64,000 nt of DNA from Streptomyces cathayae (GTDB taxonomy: Bacteria; Actinomycetota; Actinomycetes; Streptomycetales; Streptomycetaceae), in the NCBI RefSeq assembly GCF_029760955.1, contig NZ_CP121682.1, positions 5,890,001 through 5,954,000 of the forward strand, read 5' to 3'. The notes under the pieces were generated by a model, which was not told where the DNA came from, ran no database searches, and saw only the letters and a program-made list of their open reading frames with translations. Positions 35,815-45,366 of this stretch are shown here, one piece after another. Position 1 is the first letter of the stretch; each line of letters starts with the position of its first letter. The translations under genes were made by a program, and so were the position numbers.

Positions 35815-36609
35815 GTGGCCGGAACGACGACCGCCGAGCGCGGTGGACGCCAGCGGGAGTCGTCCGGCCCGCCGCCCGTCAGGCGCTTGAGGCGGCGGCA
35901 CCTTCGTCTGATCATCATCCTGGCGATCGCCCTGGTGTTCCTCGGGAGCGGGGCGTTCTGGCTGCTGTACGGCTCCGATCTGGCCAGGGCGGAGCGGGTC
36001 TCCGTGTCCGGGACCCGTGTGCTGACTCCCGGGCAGGTGCGCGAGGTCGCCGCCGTTCCCCTCGGGGGCCCGCTGGCCATGGTGGACACCGAGACGATCG
36101 CATCGCGGCTCCGCCGGGAGATGCCCCGGATCGCGGCAGTTGACGTGGTTCGTTCCTGGCCGCACGAAATCGGATTGAAAATCACCGAGCGCACCCCGGT
36201 TCTTCTGATGGAAAAGGGCGGGGAGTTCGTCGAGATCGATGCCGAGGGTGTCCGGTACGCCACGGTTTCGAAGGCCCCCCGAGGTGTTCCCCGGCTGGAA
36301 TTGACCGTCCGTCGAAGCGGCACCACGGCCGCGAGTCTGCGCCGCTTCGGCGAGGAGCGGCTGGTGCGGGAGGCGGTCCGGATCGTCCGCGACGTCCCGG
36401 ACTCCGTCGCCCGGGTCACCCGGAGCGTCAACGTCCGTACCCACGACGACATCTCGCTGAAGCTGACGGACGGCAGGGAGGTCGTCTGGGGGAGCGCCGA
36501 GAAGGGTGCCGCGAAGGGGCGCACCCTCACCGCTCTGCTGAAAGTGGCGCCGGACGCACGGCACTTCGACGTGAGTGTTCCCACCGCCCCCGCGTCATCG
36601 GGGGGTTGA
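35815..36609 (+). CDS. ftsQ: Cell division protein FtsQ
   Basis: Bitopic division protein, 264 aa. Basic cytoplasmic N-terminus, one helix (LIIILAIALVFLGSGAFWLLY, about 32-53), a POTRA domain (RAERVSVSGTRVLTPGQVREVAAVPLGGPLAMVDTETI-type region, about 56-125) and the FtsQ beta-domain (EIGLKITERTPVLLMEKGGEFVEIDAEGV). It links the FtsL/DivIC complex to the divisome. GGGAGGCAGG lies 8 nt before the GTG at 35815. A 148-nt gap separates it from murG, enough for an internal promoter. The short C-terminus ASSGG is unconserved. Confidence 0.93.
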   Translation: MAGTTTAERGGRQRESSGPPPVRRLRRRHLRLIIILAIALVFLGSGAFWLLYGSDLARAERVSVSGTRVLTPGQVREVAAVPLGGPLAMVDTETIASRLRREMPRIAAVDVVRSWPHEIGLKITERTPVLLMEKGGEFVEIDAEGVRYATVSKAPRGVPRLELTVRRSGTTAASLRRFGEERLVREAVRIVRDVPDSVARVTRSVNVRTHDDISLKLTDGREVVWGSAEKGAAKGRTLTALLKVAPDARHFDVSVPTAPASSGG

Positions 36610-36754
36610 CGTTCATCAGTGCAGGTCAACCCCCTGGTTGGGCGGTGCCACGGCTGATCACATAGGGTGAAAAGAAAAACGGGAGGTTCGGCGTGTTCGT
36701 TGAACGCGCGCCGCTTGTCGACTTAGTGTCCTGTTCAGAAGACTCCAGAGAACA

Positions 36755-36790
36755 GACACACTGGTAACCCTAAACTTCAACGTTAGGGTT
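36755..36790 (+). promoter_or_regulatory. ftsZ upstream regulatory region with inverted repeat and GACAC motif
   Basis: AACCCTAA (36766-36773) and TTAGGGTT (36783-36790) form a perfect 8-bp inverted repeat with a 9-nt loop. GACAC, the WhiA recognition core in Streptomyces, lies just upstream (36755-36759). The 279-nt gap before ftsZ is unusually AT-rich for this window and is where developmentally controlled ftsZ promoters sit in S. coelicolor. Confidence 0.5.
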
Positions 36791-36888
36791 CGGGTCGGTG
36801 ATACGGACCGTCCCCATCGGCATCAGTCGTCGGACCGCGGCAAGGCCGTGAGACGGCGACACGTAACTCGAGGCGAGAGGCCTTCGAC

Positions 36889-38082
36889 GTGGCAGCACCG
36901 CAGAACTACCTCGCAGTCATCAAAGTCATCGGTGTCGGCGGCGGTGGTGTCAATGCCATCAACCGGATGATCGAGGTCGGTCTCAAGGGCGTCGAGTTCA
37001 TCGCCATCAACACCGACGCGCAAGCCCTGTTGATGAGCGACGCCGACGTCAAGCTCGACGTCGGCCGGGAACTCACCCGCGGACTCGGCGCCGGAGCCAA
37101 CCCGGCCGTCGGCCGCAAGGCGGCCGAGGACCACCGCGAGGAGATCGAGGAGGTCCTCAAGGGGGCCGACATGGTCTTCGTGACGGCCGGTGAGGGCGGC
37201 GGCACCGGCACCGGCGGGGCCCCCGTCGTGGCCAACATCGCCCGCTCGCTGGGCGCTCTCACCATCGGCGTGGTCACCCGCCCGTTCACCTTCGAGGGCC
37301 GGCGCCGCGCCAACCAGGCGGAGGACGGCATCGCCGAGCTCCGTGAAGAGGTCGACACCCTCATCGTCATCCCCAACGACCGGCTGCTGTCCATCTCGGA
37401 CCGCCAGGTCTCGGTCCTGGACGCCTTCAAGTCGGCGGACCAGGTCCTGCTCTCCGGTGTCCAGGGCATCACCGACCTCATCACCACGCCCGGCCTGATC
37501 AACCTCGACTTCGCCGACGTCAAGTCGGTCATGTCCGAGGCCGGTTCGGCCCTCATGGGCATCGGCTCGGCCCGCGGCGACGACCGCGCGGTGGCGGCGG
37601 CCGAGATGGCGATCTCCTCGCCGCTGCTGGAAGCCTCCATCGACGGCGCCCGGGGCGTGCTGCTCTCCATCTCCGGCGGCTCCGACCTCGGCCTGTTCGA
37701 GATCAACGAGGCCGCCCAGCTGGTCAGCGAGGCCGCCCACCCGGAGGCCAACATCATCTTCGGCGCGGTCATCGACGACGCCCTGGGCGACGAGGTCCGG
37801 GTCACCGTGATCGCGGCCGGCTTCGACGGCGGCCAGCCGCCGGCGAAGCGGGACAACGTCCTCGGCTCGTCCTCGGCCAAGCGCGAGGAGCCCGCTCCCG
37901 CGCGGCAGCCCGAGAGCCGGCCGTCCTTCGGCTCGCTCGGCAGCGTCACGCCCCGGGAGGAGCCGGCGCCGGCCCCCGAGCCGGTCAGTGACATCCCGGT
38001 GGCCCAGCCGCCGGTCCAGCCGACGAGGGCGTACTCGGACAGCGCGGCCGAGGAGCTGGACGTCCCGGACTTCCTCAAGTGA
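36889..38082 (+). CDS. ftsZ: Cell division GTPase FtsZ
   Basis: Tubulin-like GTPase that builds the Z ring or sporulation ladders. The 397-aa protein has [17 protein letters not shown], the tubulin signature GGGTGTG (G104-G110), [18 protein letters not shown] and [11 protein letters not shown] with the T7-loop catalytic residues. A variable Pro/Glu linker (about 320-385) and the C-terminal peptide LDVPDFLK, which binds SepF, complete it. The GTG at 36889 has GAGAGG about 9 nt upstream. It is followed by pgeF with a GTGA overlap. Confidence 0.97.
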   Translation: MAAPQNYLAVIKVIGVGGGGVNAINRMIEVGLKGVEFIAINTDAQALLMSDADVKLDVGRELTRGLGAGANPAVGRKAAEDHREEIEEVLKGADMVFVTAGEGGGTGTGGAPVVANIARSLGALTIGVVTRPFTFEGRRRANQAEDGIAELREEVDTLIVIPNDRLLSISDRQVSVLDAFKSADQVLLSGVQGITDLITTPGLINLDFADVKSVMSEAGSALMGIGSARGDDRAVAAAEMAISSPLLEASIDGARGVLLSISGGSDLGLFEINEAAQLVSEAAHPEANIIFGAVIDDALGDEVRVTVIAAGFDGGQPPAKRDNVLGSSSAKREEPAPARQPESRPSFGSLGSVTPREEPAPAPEPVSDIPVAQPPVQPTRAYSDSAAEELDVPDFLK

Positions 38083-38807
38083 TAGGACAACGCGAGAGCG
38101 TGCGCGGCGCGCACTTCGCCTTCACCGACCGGTGGGGCGGGGTGAGCGCCGCTCCGTATGCGGAGCTCAACCTCGGCGGAGCGGTCGGCGACGATCCCGA
38201 CGCCGTACGCGTCAACCGCGAACTGGCCGCGAAGTCCCTCGGCCTCGATCCGGCCCGGGTGGTGTGGATGAACCAGGTGCACGGCGCCGACACCGAGGTG
38301 GTCGACGCGCCGTGGGGCGACCGTCCGGTCCCCGGGGCCGACGCGGTCGTCACCGCGCGACGGGGTCTCGCCCTGGCCGTGCTCACCGCCGACTGTGTGC
38401 CGGTGCTGCTCGCCGACCCCGTCGCCGGCGTGGCCGCGGCGGCCCACGCGGGACGGCCCGGACTGGTCGCGGGGGTGGTTCCCGCCGCCGTGCGGGCCAT
38501 GACCGGACTCGGTGCCGACCCGGCCCGGATCGTCGCCCGCACCGGGCCCGCCGTCTGCGGACGGTGCTACGAGGTGCCGGAGGCGATGCGCGCCGACGTG
38601 GCCGCCGTCGAACCGGCGGCGCACGCCGAGACGAGCTGGGGGACACCGGCGGTCGATGTGGACGGGGGCGTACACGCCCAGCTCGAACGGCTCGGGGTGC
38701 GCGACCGGGAGCGGTCGCAGGTGTGCACCCGGGAGTCGGACGATCACTTCTCGTACCGGCGCGACCGCTCCACCGGGCGGCTCGCCGGCTATGTGTGGCT
38801 GGACTGA
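38079..38807 (+). CDS. pgeF: Peptidoglycan editing factor PgeF (YfiH / polyphenol-oxidase fold)
   Basis: 242-aa CNF1/YfiH-fold protein; Escherichia coli YfiH removes wrongly incorporated L-Ser-containing muropeptide precursors. Visible motifs are [27 protein letters not shown] (Cys Zn/Cu ligand), [15 protein letters not shown] (His ligand; the usual HAGWRG is HAGRPG here, as in many actinobacteria) and [15 protein letters not shown]. The GTG at 38079 overlaps the ftsZ stop by 4 bp. The gene is followed after 6 nt by the YggS-like gene. Confidence 0.88.
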   Translation: MIGQRESVRGAHFAFTDRWGGVSAAPYAELNLGGAVGDDPDAVRVNRELAAKSLGLDPARVVWMNQVHGADTEVVDAPWGDRPVPGADAVVTARRGLALAVLTADCVPVLLADPVAGVAAAAHAGRPGLVAGVVPAAVRAMTGLGADPARIVARTGPAVCGRCYEVPEAMRADVAAVEPAAHAETSWGTPAVDVDGGVHAQLERLGVRDRERSQVCTRESDDHFSYRRDRSTGRLAGYVWLD

Positions 38808-38813
38808 TGGGGC

Positions 38814-39548
38814 ATGACGGAACGACGTAGGGACGAACTCGCCGCGAACCTCGCGGATGTGGAGCGACGGATCGCCGCCGCGTGCGCGGCCGCCGGACGC
38901 GGGCGCGCCGAGGTGACCCTGATCGTGGTCACCAAGACCTTTCCCGCCGGTGATGTGCGGATCCTGTCGGAACTCGGCGTACGCCATGTCGCCGAGAACC
39001 GTGACCAGGAGGCCGCCCCCAAGGCAGCCGAATGCTCGGATCTTCCCCTTTCCTGGCATTTCGTCGGACAGCTTCAGACCAATAAGGTGCGATCCGTGGT
39101 CGGTTACGCGGATTTCGTGCAGTCCGTCGACCGTGCCCGTCTTGTCACGGCCCTCGCCAGGGAAGCCGTACGGGCCGGACGTGAACTCGGCTGTCTCGTC
39201 CAGGTCGCGCTCGACGCCGACGAGTCCGCGGCGGGCGGGGGCCGGGGGGAGCGCGGCGGCGTCGCGCCGGGCGCCGTCGCGGAGTTGGCCGATCTGATCG
39301 CCGGGTCCGAAGGGCTGCGGCTGGACGGGCTGATGACCGTCGCCCCGCTCACCGGGGAGTACGCCGGGCGGCAACAGGCGGCGTTCGAGCGTTTGATGGA
39401 TTTGTCGACCGACCTGCGCACGGCTCATCCGGCTGCGAACATGGTTTCCGCGGGGATGAGTACGGATCTCGAACAGGCCGTTGCGGCCGGAGCGACACAT
39501 GTGCGCGTCGGCAGTGCGGTACTCGGAGTCCGCCCCGGGCTCGGGTAA
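38814..39548 (+). CDS. YggS-family PLP-binding protein (PLP homeostasis protein)
   Basis: 244-aa single-domain PLP barrel of the YggS/PLPHP family, believed to buffer pyridoxal phosphate and affect amino-acid pools. The PLP lysine is in LIVVTKTFPAGDV. Also visible are VRHVAENRDQEA, WHFVGQLQTNK, GLRLDGLMTVAPL and SAGMSTDLEQAVAAGATHVRVGSAVLG, the phosphate-binding end. An insertion (AAGGGRGERGGVAPGAV, about 143-160) lies where the family has a short linker. It starts 6 nt after pgeF, and a small gap follows before sepF. Confidence 0.92.
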   Translation: MTERRRDELAANLADVERRIAAACAAAGRGRAEVTLIVVTKTFPAGDVRILSELGVRHVAENRDQEAAPKAAECSDLPLSWHFVGQLQTNKVRSVVGYADFVQSVDRARLVTALAREAVRAGRELGCLVQVALDADESAAGGGRGERGGVAPGAVAELADLIAGSEGLRLDGLMTVAPLTGEYAGRQQAAFERLMDLSTDLRTAHPAANMVSAGMSTDLEQAVAAGATHVRVGSAVLGVRPGLG

Positions 39549-39675
39549 CGTCGCCAGGAAGTCGGACCACAGTAGAAAATATGGTCATTGCCGCTGATGG
39601 GCGGACTTGAGGACCTTGTGGATCGCGGGCACTTGGCGGTCGTCAGCGGATCCACCACAGAGGAGGACTCGGAGC

Positions 39676-40317
39676 ATGGCCGGCGCGATGCGCAAGATGG
39701 CGGTCTACCTCGGCCTCGTGGAGGACGATGGGTACGACGGCCGCGGATTTGATCCAGACGACGACTTCGAGCCCGAACTCGACCCGGAGCCCGAGCGGGA
39801 CCACCGGCGGCACGAGCCGTCGCACCAGTTGCACGGGGCGCATCAGCTCCAGAGGGACGAAGAGGTGCGGGTGGCGCAACCGCCCCCGCCCCGTGAACCG
39901 GTTGCCCGGGCCGCTTCGCTTCCCGCTGAATCGGCACGCCCGGCGCGCATCGCGCCCGTGGCATCCATCACACAAGAACGCGCGAACCTGGAGAAGAACG
40001 CACCGGTGATCATGCCCAAGGTCGTGTCGGAACGAGAGCCTTACCGGATCACCACGCTTCACCCGCGGACCTACAACGAGGCCCGTACCATCGGGGAACA
40101 CTTCCGTGAGGGCACTCCGGTGATCATGAATCTCACGGAGATGGATGACACGGACGCGAAGCGACTTGTCGACTTTGCGGCCGGTCTGGTGTTTGGTCTT
40201 CACGGCAGCATCGAGCGGGTGACGCAGAAGGTGTTCCTGCTGTCTCCTGCTAACGTCGATGTCACGGCGGAGGACAAGGCCCGTATCGCAGAGGGCGGGT
40301 TCTTCAACCAGAGCTGA
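39676..40317 (+). CDS. sepF: Cell division protein SepF
   Basis: FtsZ membrane anchor and ring organiser, 213 aa. The N-terminal amphipathic anchor is [13 protein letters not shown]. An acidic/His/Gln-rich linker (about 20-105) leads to the SepF domain (about 120-205) with [51 protein letters not shown] and [21 protein letters not shown] at 39661-39666 is 9 nt before the ATG at 39676; an upstream in-frame start is rejected. A separate promoter is likely in the AT-richer 127-nt gap (TAGAAA near 39572). Confidence 0.95.
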   Translation: MAGAMRKMAVYLGLVEDDGYDGRGFDPDDDFEPELDPEPERDHRRHEPSHQLHGAHQLQRDEEVRVAQPPPPREPVARAASLPAESARPARIAPVASITQERANLEKNAPVIMPKVVSEREPYRITTLHPRTYNEARTIGEHFREGTPVIMNLTEMDDTDAKRLVDFAAGLVFGLHGSIERVTQKVFLLSPANVDVTAEDKARIAEGGFFNQS

Positions 40318-40367
40318 GACGCAGGACCGGACAGAAGCAGGACACAGGGGAGAGGGACCGACAGACC

Positions 40368-40658
40368 ATGAGCGTGTTCGCGCAGGTGATCTACATCGCG
40401 CTGATGGTGTTTCTCATCGTGCTCATCTTCCGTCTGGTCATGGACTACGTCTTCCAGTTCGCCCGCTCGTGGCAACCCGGCAAGGCGATGGTGGTCGTCC
40501 TGGAGGCCACCTACACTGTCACCGATCCACCGCTCAAGCTCCTGCGGCGGTTCATCCCGCCGCTGCGTCTCGGGGGCGTGGCGCTCGACCTGTCCTTCTT
40601 CGTACTGATGATCATTGTCTACATCCTGATCTCCCTCGTGGGCAGTGCGCTGAGGTGA
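40368..40658 (+). CDS. YggT/YlmG-family membrane protein
   Basis: 96-aa protein with two YggT membrane helices (FAQVIYIALMVFLIVLIFRLVMDYVF and VALDLSFFVLMIIVYILISLVGSAL) separated by a loop that includes VTDPPLKLLRRFIPPLRLGG, the family signature. YlmG proteins sit between sepF and divIVA in Gram-positive dcw clusters and affect nucleoid or septum organisation; the mechanism is unknown. GGGGAGAGGG precedes the ATG by about 10 nt. Confidence 0.9.
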   Translation: MSVFAQVIYIALMVFLIVLIFRLVMDYVFQFARSWQPGKAMVVVLEATYTVTDPPLKLLRRFIPPLRLGGVALDLSFFVLMIIVYILISLVGSALR

Positions 40659-40710
40659 CTGTGGACGACATGGGCCTGCCGACTGCCGATGACTACGTTG
40701 AGGTGAAGAG

Positions 40711-41958
40711 ATGCCGTTGACCCCCGAGGACGTGCGGAACAAGCAGTTCACGACCGTCCGCCTCCGAGAAGGCTATGACGAGGACGAGGTCGATGCCTTC
40801 CTCGACGAGGTCGAAGCCGAACTGACGCGCCTGCTCCGAGAGAACGAGGACCTGCGCGCCAAACTGGCCGCGGCCACGCGTGCTGCTGCCCAGAACCAGC
40901 AGAACATGCGCAAACCCCCTGAACCGCAGGACCAGCAGCAGGGGCAGCAGGGACCGCCTCCCCAGGGCATGCCCCAGCAGGGCATGCGAGGTCCCGGCGG
41001 ACCGGTGCCCGCCGGCATATCGGGCCCGCCGCAGCAGCAGATGGGTGGCCCCATGGGTGGTCCGCCCCAGCTGCCGAGCGGTGCGCCGCAACTGCCCGCC
41101 GGCCCCGGTGGACAGGGCGGTCCGCAGGGTCCCGGCCCGATGGGCCAGGGTCCCATGGGTCAGGGTCCCGGGCCGATGGGCCAGGGCGGTCCGATGCAGG
41201 GGCAGATGGGTCCCGGCGGTCCGATGCAGGGACAGATGCAGGGGCAGATGGGTCCCGGCGGTCCGATGCAGGGACAGATGGGTCCCGGCGGCCCGATGGG
41301 CGGCCCCGGCGGCCCCATGGGCGGTCCTCCCGGCCTCCCCGGTCAGCAGCAGGGCGGTCCCGGTGGCGACAGCGCGGCCCGCGTGCTCTCGCTGGCCCAG
41401 CAGACCGCCGACCAGGCGATCGCCGAGGCCCGTTCCGAGGCCAACAAGATTGTCGGTGAGGCGCGTTCCCGTGCCGAGGGTCTCGAGCGGGACGCCCGCG
41501 CCAAGGCGGACGCCCTGGAGCGGGACGCGCAGGAGAAGCACCGCGTCGCGATGGGCTCCCTGGAGTCCGCCCGCGCCACGCTGGAGCGCAAGGTCGAGGA
41601 CCTGCGCGGCTTCGAGCGCGAGTACCGCACGCGGCTGAAGTCCTACCTGGAGTCGCAGCTGCGTCAGCTGGAGACCCAGGCGGACGACTCGCTCGCCCCG
41701 CCGCGTCAGCCGGCCGCCCCGTCGCTGCCGCCGTCCCCGGCGCCCTCGATGGCTCCGGCCGGTGCACCGTCCTACGGCGGCAGCCAGCCGATGGGCGGCG
41801 GTCCGGGCGCCCAGCCCGGTCCGTCCTACGGCAGCCAGCAGCAGATGCAGCCGGCGATGACCCAGCCCATGGCGCCGGTGCGCCCGCAGGGGCCGTCGCC
41901 GATGGGTCAGGCCCCCTCGCCGATGCGCGGGTTCCTGATCGACGAGGACGACAACTGA
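40711..41958 (+). CDS. divIVA: Polar growth protein DivIVA
   Basis: Coiled-coil tip organiser essential for apical growth in Streptomyces. The 415-aa protein begins with the lipid-binding N-terminal domain ([43 protein letters not shown] in essence). A very long Gln/Gly/Pro/Met-rich insert (about 62-215) built of [12 protein letters not shown] and GGPMGGP units follows, then the second coiled coil ([24 protein letters not shown] start to about 330) and a Pro-rich tail ending [22 protein letters not shown] precedes the ATG. The insert is characteristic of Streptomyces DivIVA. The gene ends the cluster at a strong hairpin. Confidence 0.95.
   Translation: MPLTPEDVRNKQFTTVRLREGYDEDEVDAFLDEVEAELTRLLRENEDLRAKLAAATRAAAQNQQNMRKPPEPQDQQQGQQGPPPQGMPQQGMRGPGGPVPAGISGPPQQQMGGPMGGPPQLPSGAPQLPAGPGGQGGPQGPGPMGQGPMGQGPGPMGQGGPMQGQMGPGGPMQGQMQGQMGPGGPMQGQMGPGGPMGGPGGPMGGPPGLPGQQQGGPGGDSAARVLSLAQQTADQAIAEARSEANKIVGEARSRAEGLERDARAKADALERDAQEKHRVAMGSLESARATLERKVEDLRGFEREYRTRLKSYLESQLRQLETQADDSLAPPRQPAAPSLPPSPAPSMAPAGAPSYGGSQPMGGGPGAQPGPSYGSQQQMQPAMTQPMAPVRPQGPSPMGQAPSPMRGFLIDEDDN
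40915..41350 (+). repeat. Internal low-complexity repeats of divIVA
   Basis: Imperfect in-frame repeats of about 15-45 bp built on GGTCCCATGGGT and GGTCCGATGCAGG encode [12 protein letters not shown] units. They break the periodic coiled coil and probably vary in length between strains. Confidence 0.75.
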
Positions 41959-42001
41959 CGGCCTCACGGCCATGAGTACGGCCTGACGGCCGGCAGCGTT
42001 C

Positions 42002-42041
42002 AGGGCGGGGCCCCGGGTCGGACGACCCGGGGCCCCGCCCT
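42002..42041 (+). terminator. Terminator after divIVA
   Basis: Perfect 19-bp stem (AGGGCGGGGCCCCGGGTCG and its complement) with a GA loop, followed by TTT. It closes the dcw transcript 43 nt after the divIVA stop. Confidence 0.88.
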
Positions 42042-42113
42042 TTCGTCCTGCGCGTTCGGGCCCTGCGCGGCGGTTGTGCGAGGCCCGGGGGCAGTTGTCC
42101 GGCGGACACAGTG

Positions 42114-42161
42114 CCGAGGGCCCGGGCCCGCCGAACTCTCTCGGCGGGCCCGGGCCCTCGG
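42114..42161 (-). terminator. Terminator after ileS
   Basis: Perfect 21-bp stem with loop ACTCTC, 28 nt downstream of the ileS stop on the minus strand. Together with the divIVA hairpin it separates two convergent units. Confidence 0.85.
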
Positions 42162-42189
42162 GGGTGCCGGGCGGGTGCCCGGGGTGTGC

Positions 42190-45100
42190 CTAGGCCTTGC
42201 GCAGCCGGAACGTCAGGGACAGGCCCTCGTCGGTGAACGCCTGACCGTAGGAGTCGTCCGCCTCGCCCTGGGCGAAGTCCGTGGCCAGGACCTCTTCGGC
42301 GATCAGAGCGGAGTGCTCGGTCAGGGCCGCGACGATGGCGGCCTCCGTGGCCGTCCAGCGCAGAGCGATCCGGTCGGCCACGTCGAGGCCGCTGTTCTTG
42401 CGGGCCTCCTGGATCAGCCGGATCGCGTCCCGGGCCAGGCCCGCGCGGCGCAGCTCCTCGGTGATCTCCAGGTCCAGCGCGACCGTGGCACCCGCGTCGG
42501 ACGCCACCGACCAGCCCTCACGCGGGGTTTCCGTGACGATCACCTCGTCCGGGGAGAGGGTGATCGTCTCACCGTCGACCTCCACCGAGGCGGTGCCCTC
42601 GCGCAGCGCCAGGGAGAGCGCGGCGGCGTCCGCGTCCGCGACGGCCCGGGCCACGTCCTGGACCCGCTTGCCGAACCGCTTGCCCAGCGCGCGGAAGTTG
42701 GCCTTCGCCGTCGTGTCCACCAGCGAGCCGCCCACCTCGGACAGCGACGCCAGGGACTCGACGTTCAGTTCCTCGGTGATCTGCGTGTGCAGCTCGGGGT
42801 GGAGGGCGCCGAAGCCGCTCGCCGCGATCAGGGCGCGCCTCAGCGGCTGGCGGGTCTTGACCCCCGACTCCGCGCGGGTGGCCCGTCCCAGCTCCACCAG
42901 GCGGCGCACCAGCACCATCTGGGTGGACAGCTCCGGGTCGATCGCCGTCAGGTCCGCCTCGGGCCAGGAGGACAGGTGGACCGATTCCGGGGCGTCCGGG
43001 ACGACCGGCACGATCAGGTCCTGCCAGACCCGCTCGGTGATGAACGGGGTCAGCGGGGCCATCAGCCTGGTGACCGTCTCCACGACCTCGTGCAGGGTGC
43101 GCAGCGCGGCCTTGTCGCCCTGCCAGAAGCGGCGCCGGGAGCGGCGGACGTACCAGTTGGACAGGTCGTCGACGAATGCGGACAGCAGCTTGCCGGCGCG
43201 CTGGGTGTCGAAGCCCTCCAGCGCCCGGGTCACCTGGTCGGTGAGCGCGTGCAGTTCGGAGAGCAGCCAGCGGTCCAGCAGCGGACGGTCGGCGGGCGCC
43301 GGGTCGGCCCCGGAGGGGGCCCAGCCGGAGGTGCGCGCGTATAGCGCCTGGAAGGCGACCGTGTTCCAGTACGTCAGGAGCGTCTTGCGGACGACCTCCT
43401 GGATGGCGCCGTGCCCCACCCGGCGGGCCGCCCACGGGGAGCCGCCGGCCGCCATGAACCAGCGGACCGCGTCCGCGCCGTGCCGGTCCATCAGCGGGAT
43501 CGGCTGCAGGATGTTGCCCAGGTGCTTGGACATCTTGCGGCCGTCCTCGGCGAGGATGTGGCCGAGGCAGACGACGTTCTCGTAACTCGACTTGTCGAAG
43601 ACCAGCGTGCCGACGGCCATCAACGTGTAGAACCAGCCGCGGGTCTGGTCGATGGCCTCGCAGATGAACTGCGCCGGGTAGCGGGCCTCGAACAGTTCCT
43701 TGTTCTTGTACGGGTAGCCCCACTGCGCGAACGGCATCGAACCCGAGTCGTACCAGGCGTCGATGACCTCCGGCACGCGCGTGGCGGTCTTCGCGCAGCC
43801 GTCCTGCGGGCAGGCGAAGGTGACCTCGTCGATGTACGGGCGGTGCGGGTCGAGGCCCGACTGGTCGGTGCCGGTCAGCCCGGTCAGCTCGGTGAGCGAG
43901 CCGACACAGGTGAGGTGGTTGTCCTCGCAGCGCCAGATCGGCAGCGGGGTGCCCCAGTAGCGGTTGCGGGACAGCGCCCAGTCGATGTTGTTGTTCAGCC
44001 AGTCGCCGTACCGGCCGTGCTTGACCGAGTCCGGGAACCAGTTGGTGTTCTCGTTCTCCTCGAGCAGCCGGTCCTTGACGGCCGTGGTCCGGATGTACCA
44101 GGACGGCTGCGCGTAGTACAGCAGCGCGGTGTGGCAGCGCCAGCAGTGCGGGTAGCTGTGCTCGTACGGGGTGTGCCGGAAGAGCAGGCCGCGGCGGTCC
44201 AGGTCCTCGGTCAGCTTCTCGTCGGCCTTCTTGAAGAAGACGCCGCCGACCAGCGGGACGTCCTCCTCGAAGGTGCCGTCGGGCCGGACCGGGTTCACCA
44301 CCGGCAGACCGTAGGCGCGGCAGACCTTGAGGTCGTCCTCACCGAAGGCGGGGGACTGGTGGACCAGACCCGTGCCGTCCTCGGTGGTGACGTAGTCGGC
44401 GTTCACCACGTAGTGCGCCGACTCGGAGCTGTGCCCGCCGGTTCCCTCGCTCGCGCTCGGGAACTCGACGAGTTCGAAGGGGCGCCGGTACGTCCAGCGC
44501 TCCATCTCGGCGCCGGTGAAGGTCTGCCCGGTGGTCTGCCAGCCCTCGCCGAGGGCCCCCGCGACCAGCGGCTCGGCGACGACCAGCTTCTCCTCGCCGT
44601 CGGTGGCGACGACGTAGGTCACCTCGGGGTGCGCGGCGACCGCGGTGTTGGAGACCAGGGTCCAGGGTGTGGTCGTCCACACCAGGAGCGCGGCCTCGCC
44701 GGCCAGCGGGCCGGAGGTGAGCGGGAAGCGGACGTAGACGGACGGGTCGACGACCGTCTCGTAGCCCTGCGCCAGCTCGTGGTCGGACAGGCCGGTGCCG
44801 CAGCGCGGGCACCAGGGGGCGACACGGTGGTCCTGGGCCAGCAGACCCTTGTTGAAGATCTCCTTCAGCGACCACCAGACGGACTCGATGTACTCCGGGT
44901 CCATGGTGCGGTAGGGGTCGTTGAGGTCCGCCCAGTAGCCCATCCGGGTCGTGAGCTCTTCGAAGGCGTCGGTGTGGCGGGTCACCGACTCGCGGCACCT
45001 GGCGTTGAACTCGGCGATGCCGTACGCCTCGATGTCCTGCTTGCCGGAGAAGCCGAGCTCCTTCTCCACCGCGAGCTCCACCGGGAGACCATGGCAGTCC

Positions 45101-45366
45101 CAGCCGGCCTTGCGGCCCACGTGGTAGCCCTGCATGGTCCGGAAGCGGGGGAAGACGTCCTTGAAGACGCGTGCTTCGATGTGGTGGGCACCCGGCATGC
45201 CGTTGGCGGTGGGCGGGCCCTCGTAGAACACCCACTCGGGGCGGCCCTCGGACTGCTCGAGGCTCTTGGCGAAGATCTTCTGTTCCCGCCAGAAGTCGAG
45301 CACGGCGTGCTCGAGGGCGGGCAGGTCGACCTGGGCTGGCACCTGTCGGTACGTCGGCGTTGTCAT
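42190..45366 (-). CDS. ileS: Isoleucyl-tRNA synthetase, type 2-like, with GAHH signature
   Basis: Charges tRNA-Ile and edits valine. The 1058-aa enzyme is of the long, eukaryote-like class. Class I signature HIGH is replaced by G59-A-H-H62 (PPTANGMPGAHHIEAR), the swapped GXHH form; KMSKS reads KMSKH. Editing (CP1) domain motifs TTTPWTLVSNTAVAAHPE and DGTGLVHQSPAFGEDD are present, with Zn-type Cys pairs CPRCG and CWRCH. A palindromic repeat (44441-44464) adds FPSASEGTGGHSSES in CP1. AGGAAG precedes the ATG at 45366. Expression is under the upstream T-box. Confidence 0.96.
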   Translation of the reverse strand: MTTPTYRQVPAQVDLPALEHAVLDFWREQKIFAKSLEQSEGRPEWVFYEGPPTANGMPGAHHIEARVFKDVFPRFRTMQGYHVGRKAGWDCHGLPVELAVEKELGFSGKQDIEAYGIAEFNARCRESVTRHTDAFEELTTRMGYWADLNDPYRTMDPEYIESVWWSLKEIFNKGLLAQDHRVAPWCPRCGTGLSDHELAQGYETVVDPSVYVRFPLTSGPLAGEAALLVWTTTPWTLVSNTAVAAHPEVTYVVATDGEEKLVVAEPLVAGALGEGWQTTGQTFTGAEMERWTYRRPFELVEFPSASEGTGGHSSESAHYVVNADYVTTEDGTGLVHQSPAFGEDDLKVCRAYGLPVVNPVRPDGTFEEDVPLVGGVFFKKADEKLTEDLDRRGLLFRHTPYEHSYPHCWRCHTALLYYAQPSWYIRTTAVKDRLLEENENTNWFPDSVKHGRYGDWLNNNIDWALSRNRYWGTPLPIWRCEDNHLTCVGSLTELTGLTGTDQSGLDPHRPYIDEVTFACPQDGCAKTATRVPEVIDAWYDSGSMPFAQWGYPYKNKELFEARYPAQFICEAIDQTRGWFYTLMAVGTLVFDKSSYENVVCLGHILAEDGRKMSKHLGNILQPIPLMDRHGADAVRWFMAAGGSPWAARRVGHGAIQEVVRKTLLTYWNTVAFQALYARTSGWAPSGADPAPADRPLLDRWLLSELHALTDQVTRALEGFDTQRAGKLLSAFVDDLSNWYVRRSRRRFWQGDKAALRTLHEVVETVTRLMAPLTPFITERVWQDLIVPVVPDAPESVHLSSWPEADLTAIDPELSTQMVLVRRLVELGRATRAESGVKTRQPLRRALIAASGFGALHPELHTQITEELNVESLASLSEVGGSLVDTTAKANFRALGKRFGKRVQDVARAVADADAAALSLALREGTASVEVDGETITLSPDEVIVTETPREGWSVASDAGATVALDLEITEELRRAGLARDAIRLIQEARKNSGLDVADRIALRWTATEAAIVAALTEHSALIAEEVLATDFAQGEADDSYGQAFTDEGLSLTFRLRKA
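44441..44464. repeat. 24-bp palindromic insertion inside ileS
   Basis: GTTCCC (44441-44446) and GGGAAC (44459-44464) around a CGCTCGCGCTC core. It encodes FPSASEGT in the editing domain and looks like another small interspersed repeat tolerated in a loop. Confidence 0.4.

Noticed and set aside
40915..41350. CRISPR-like or satellite array from regular repeats in divIVA
   Set aside because: The repeats are in frame, of uneven length and encode GPMGQ units; no spacers.
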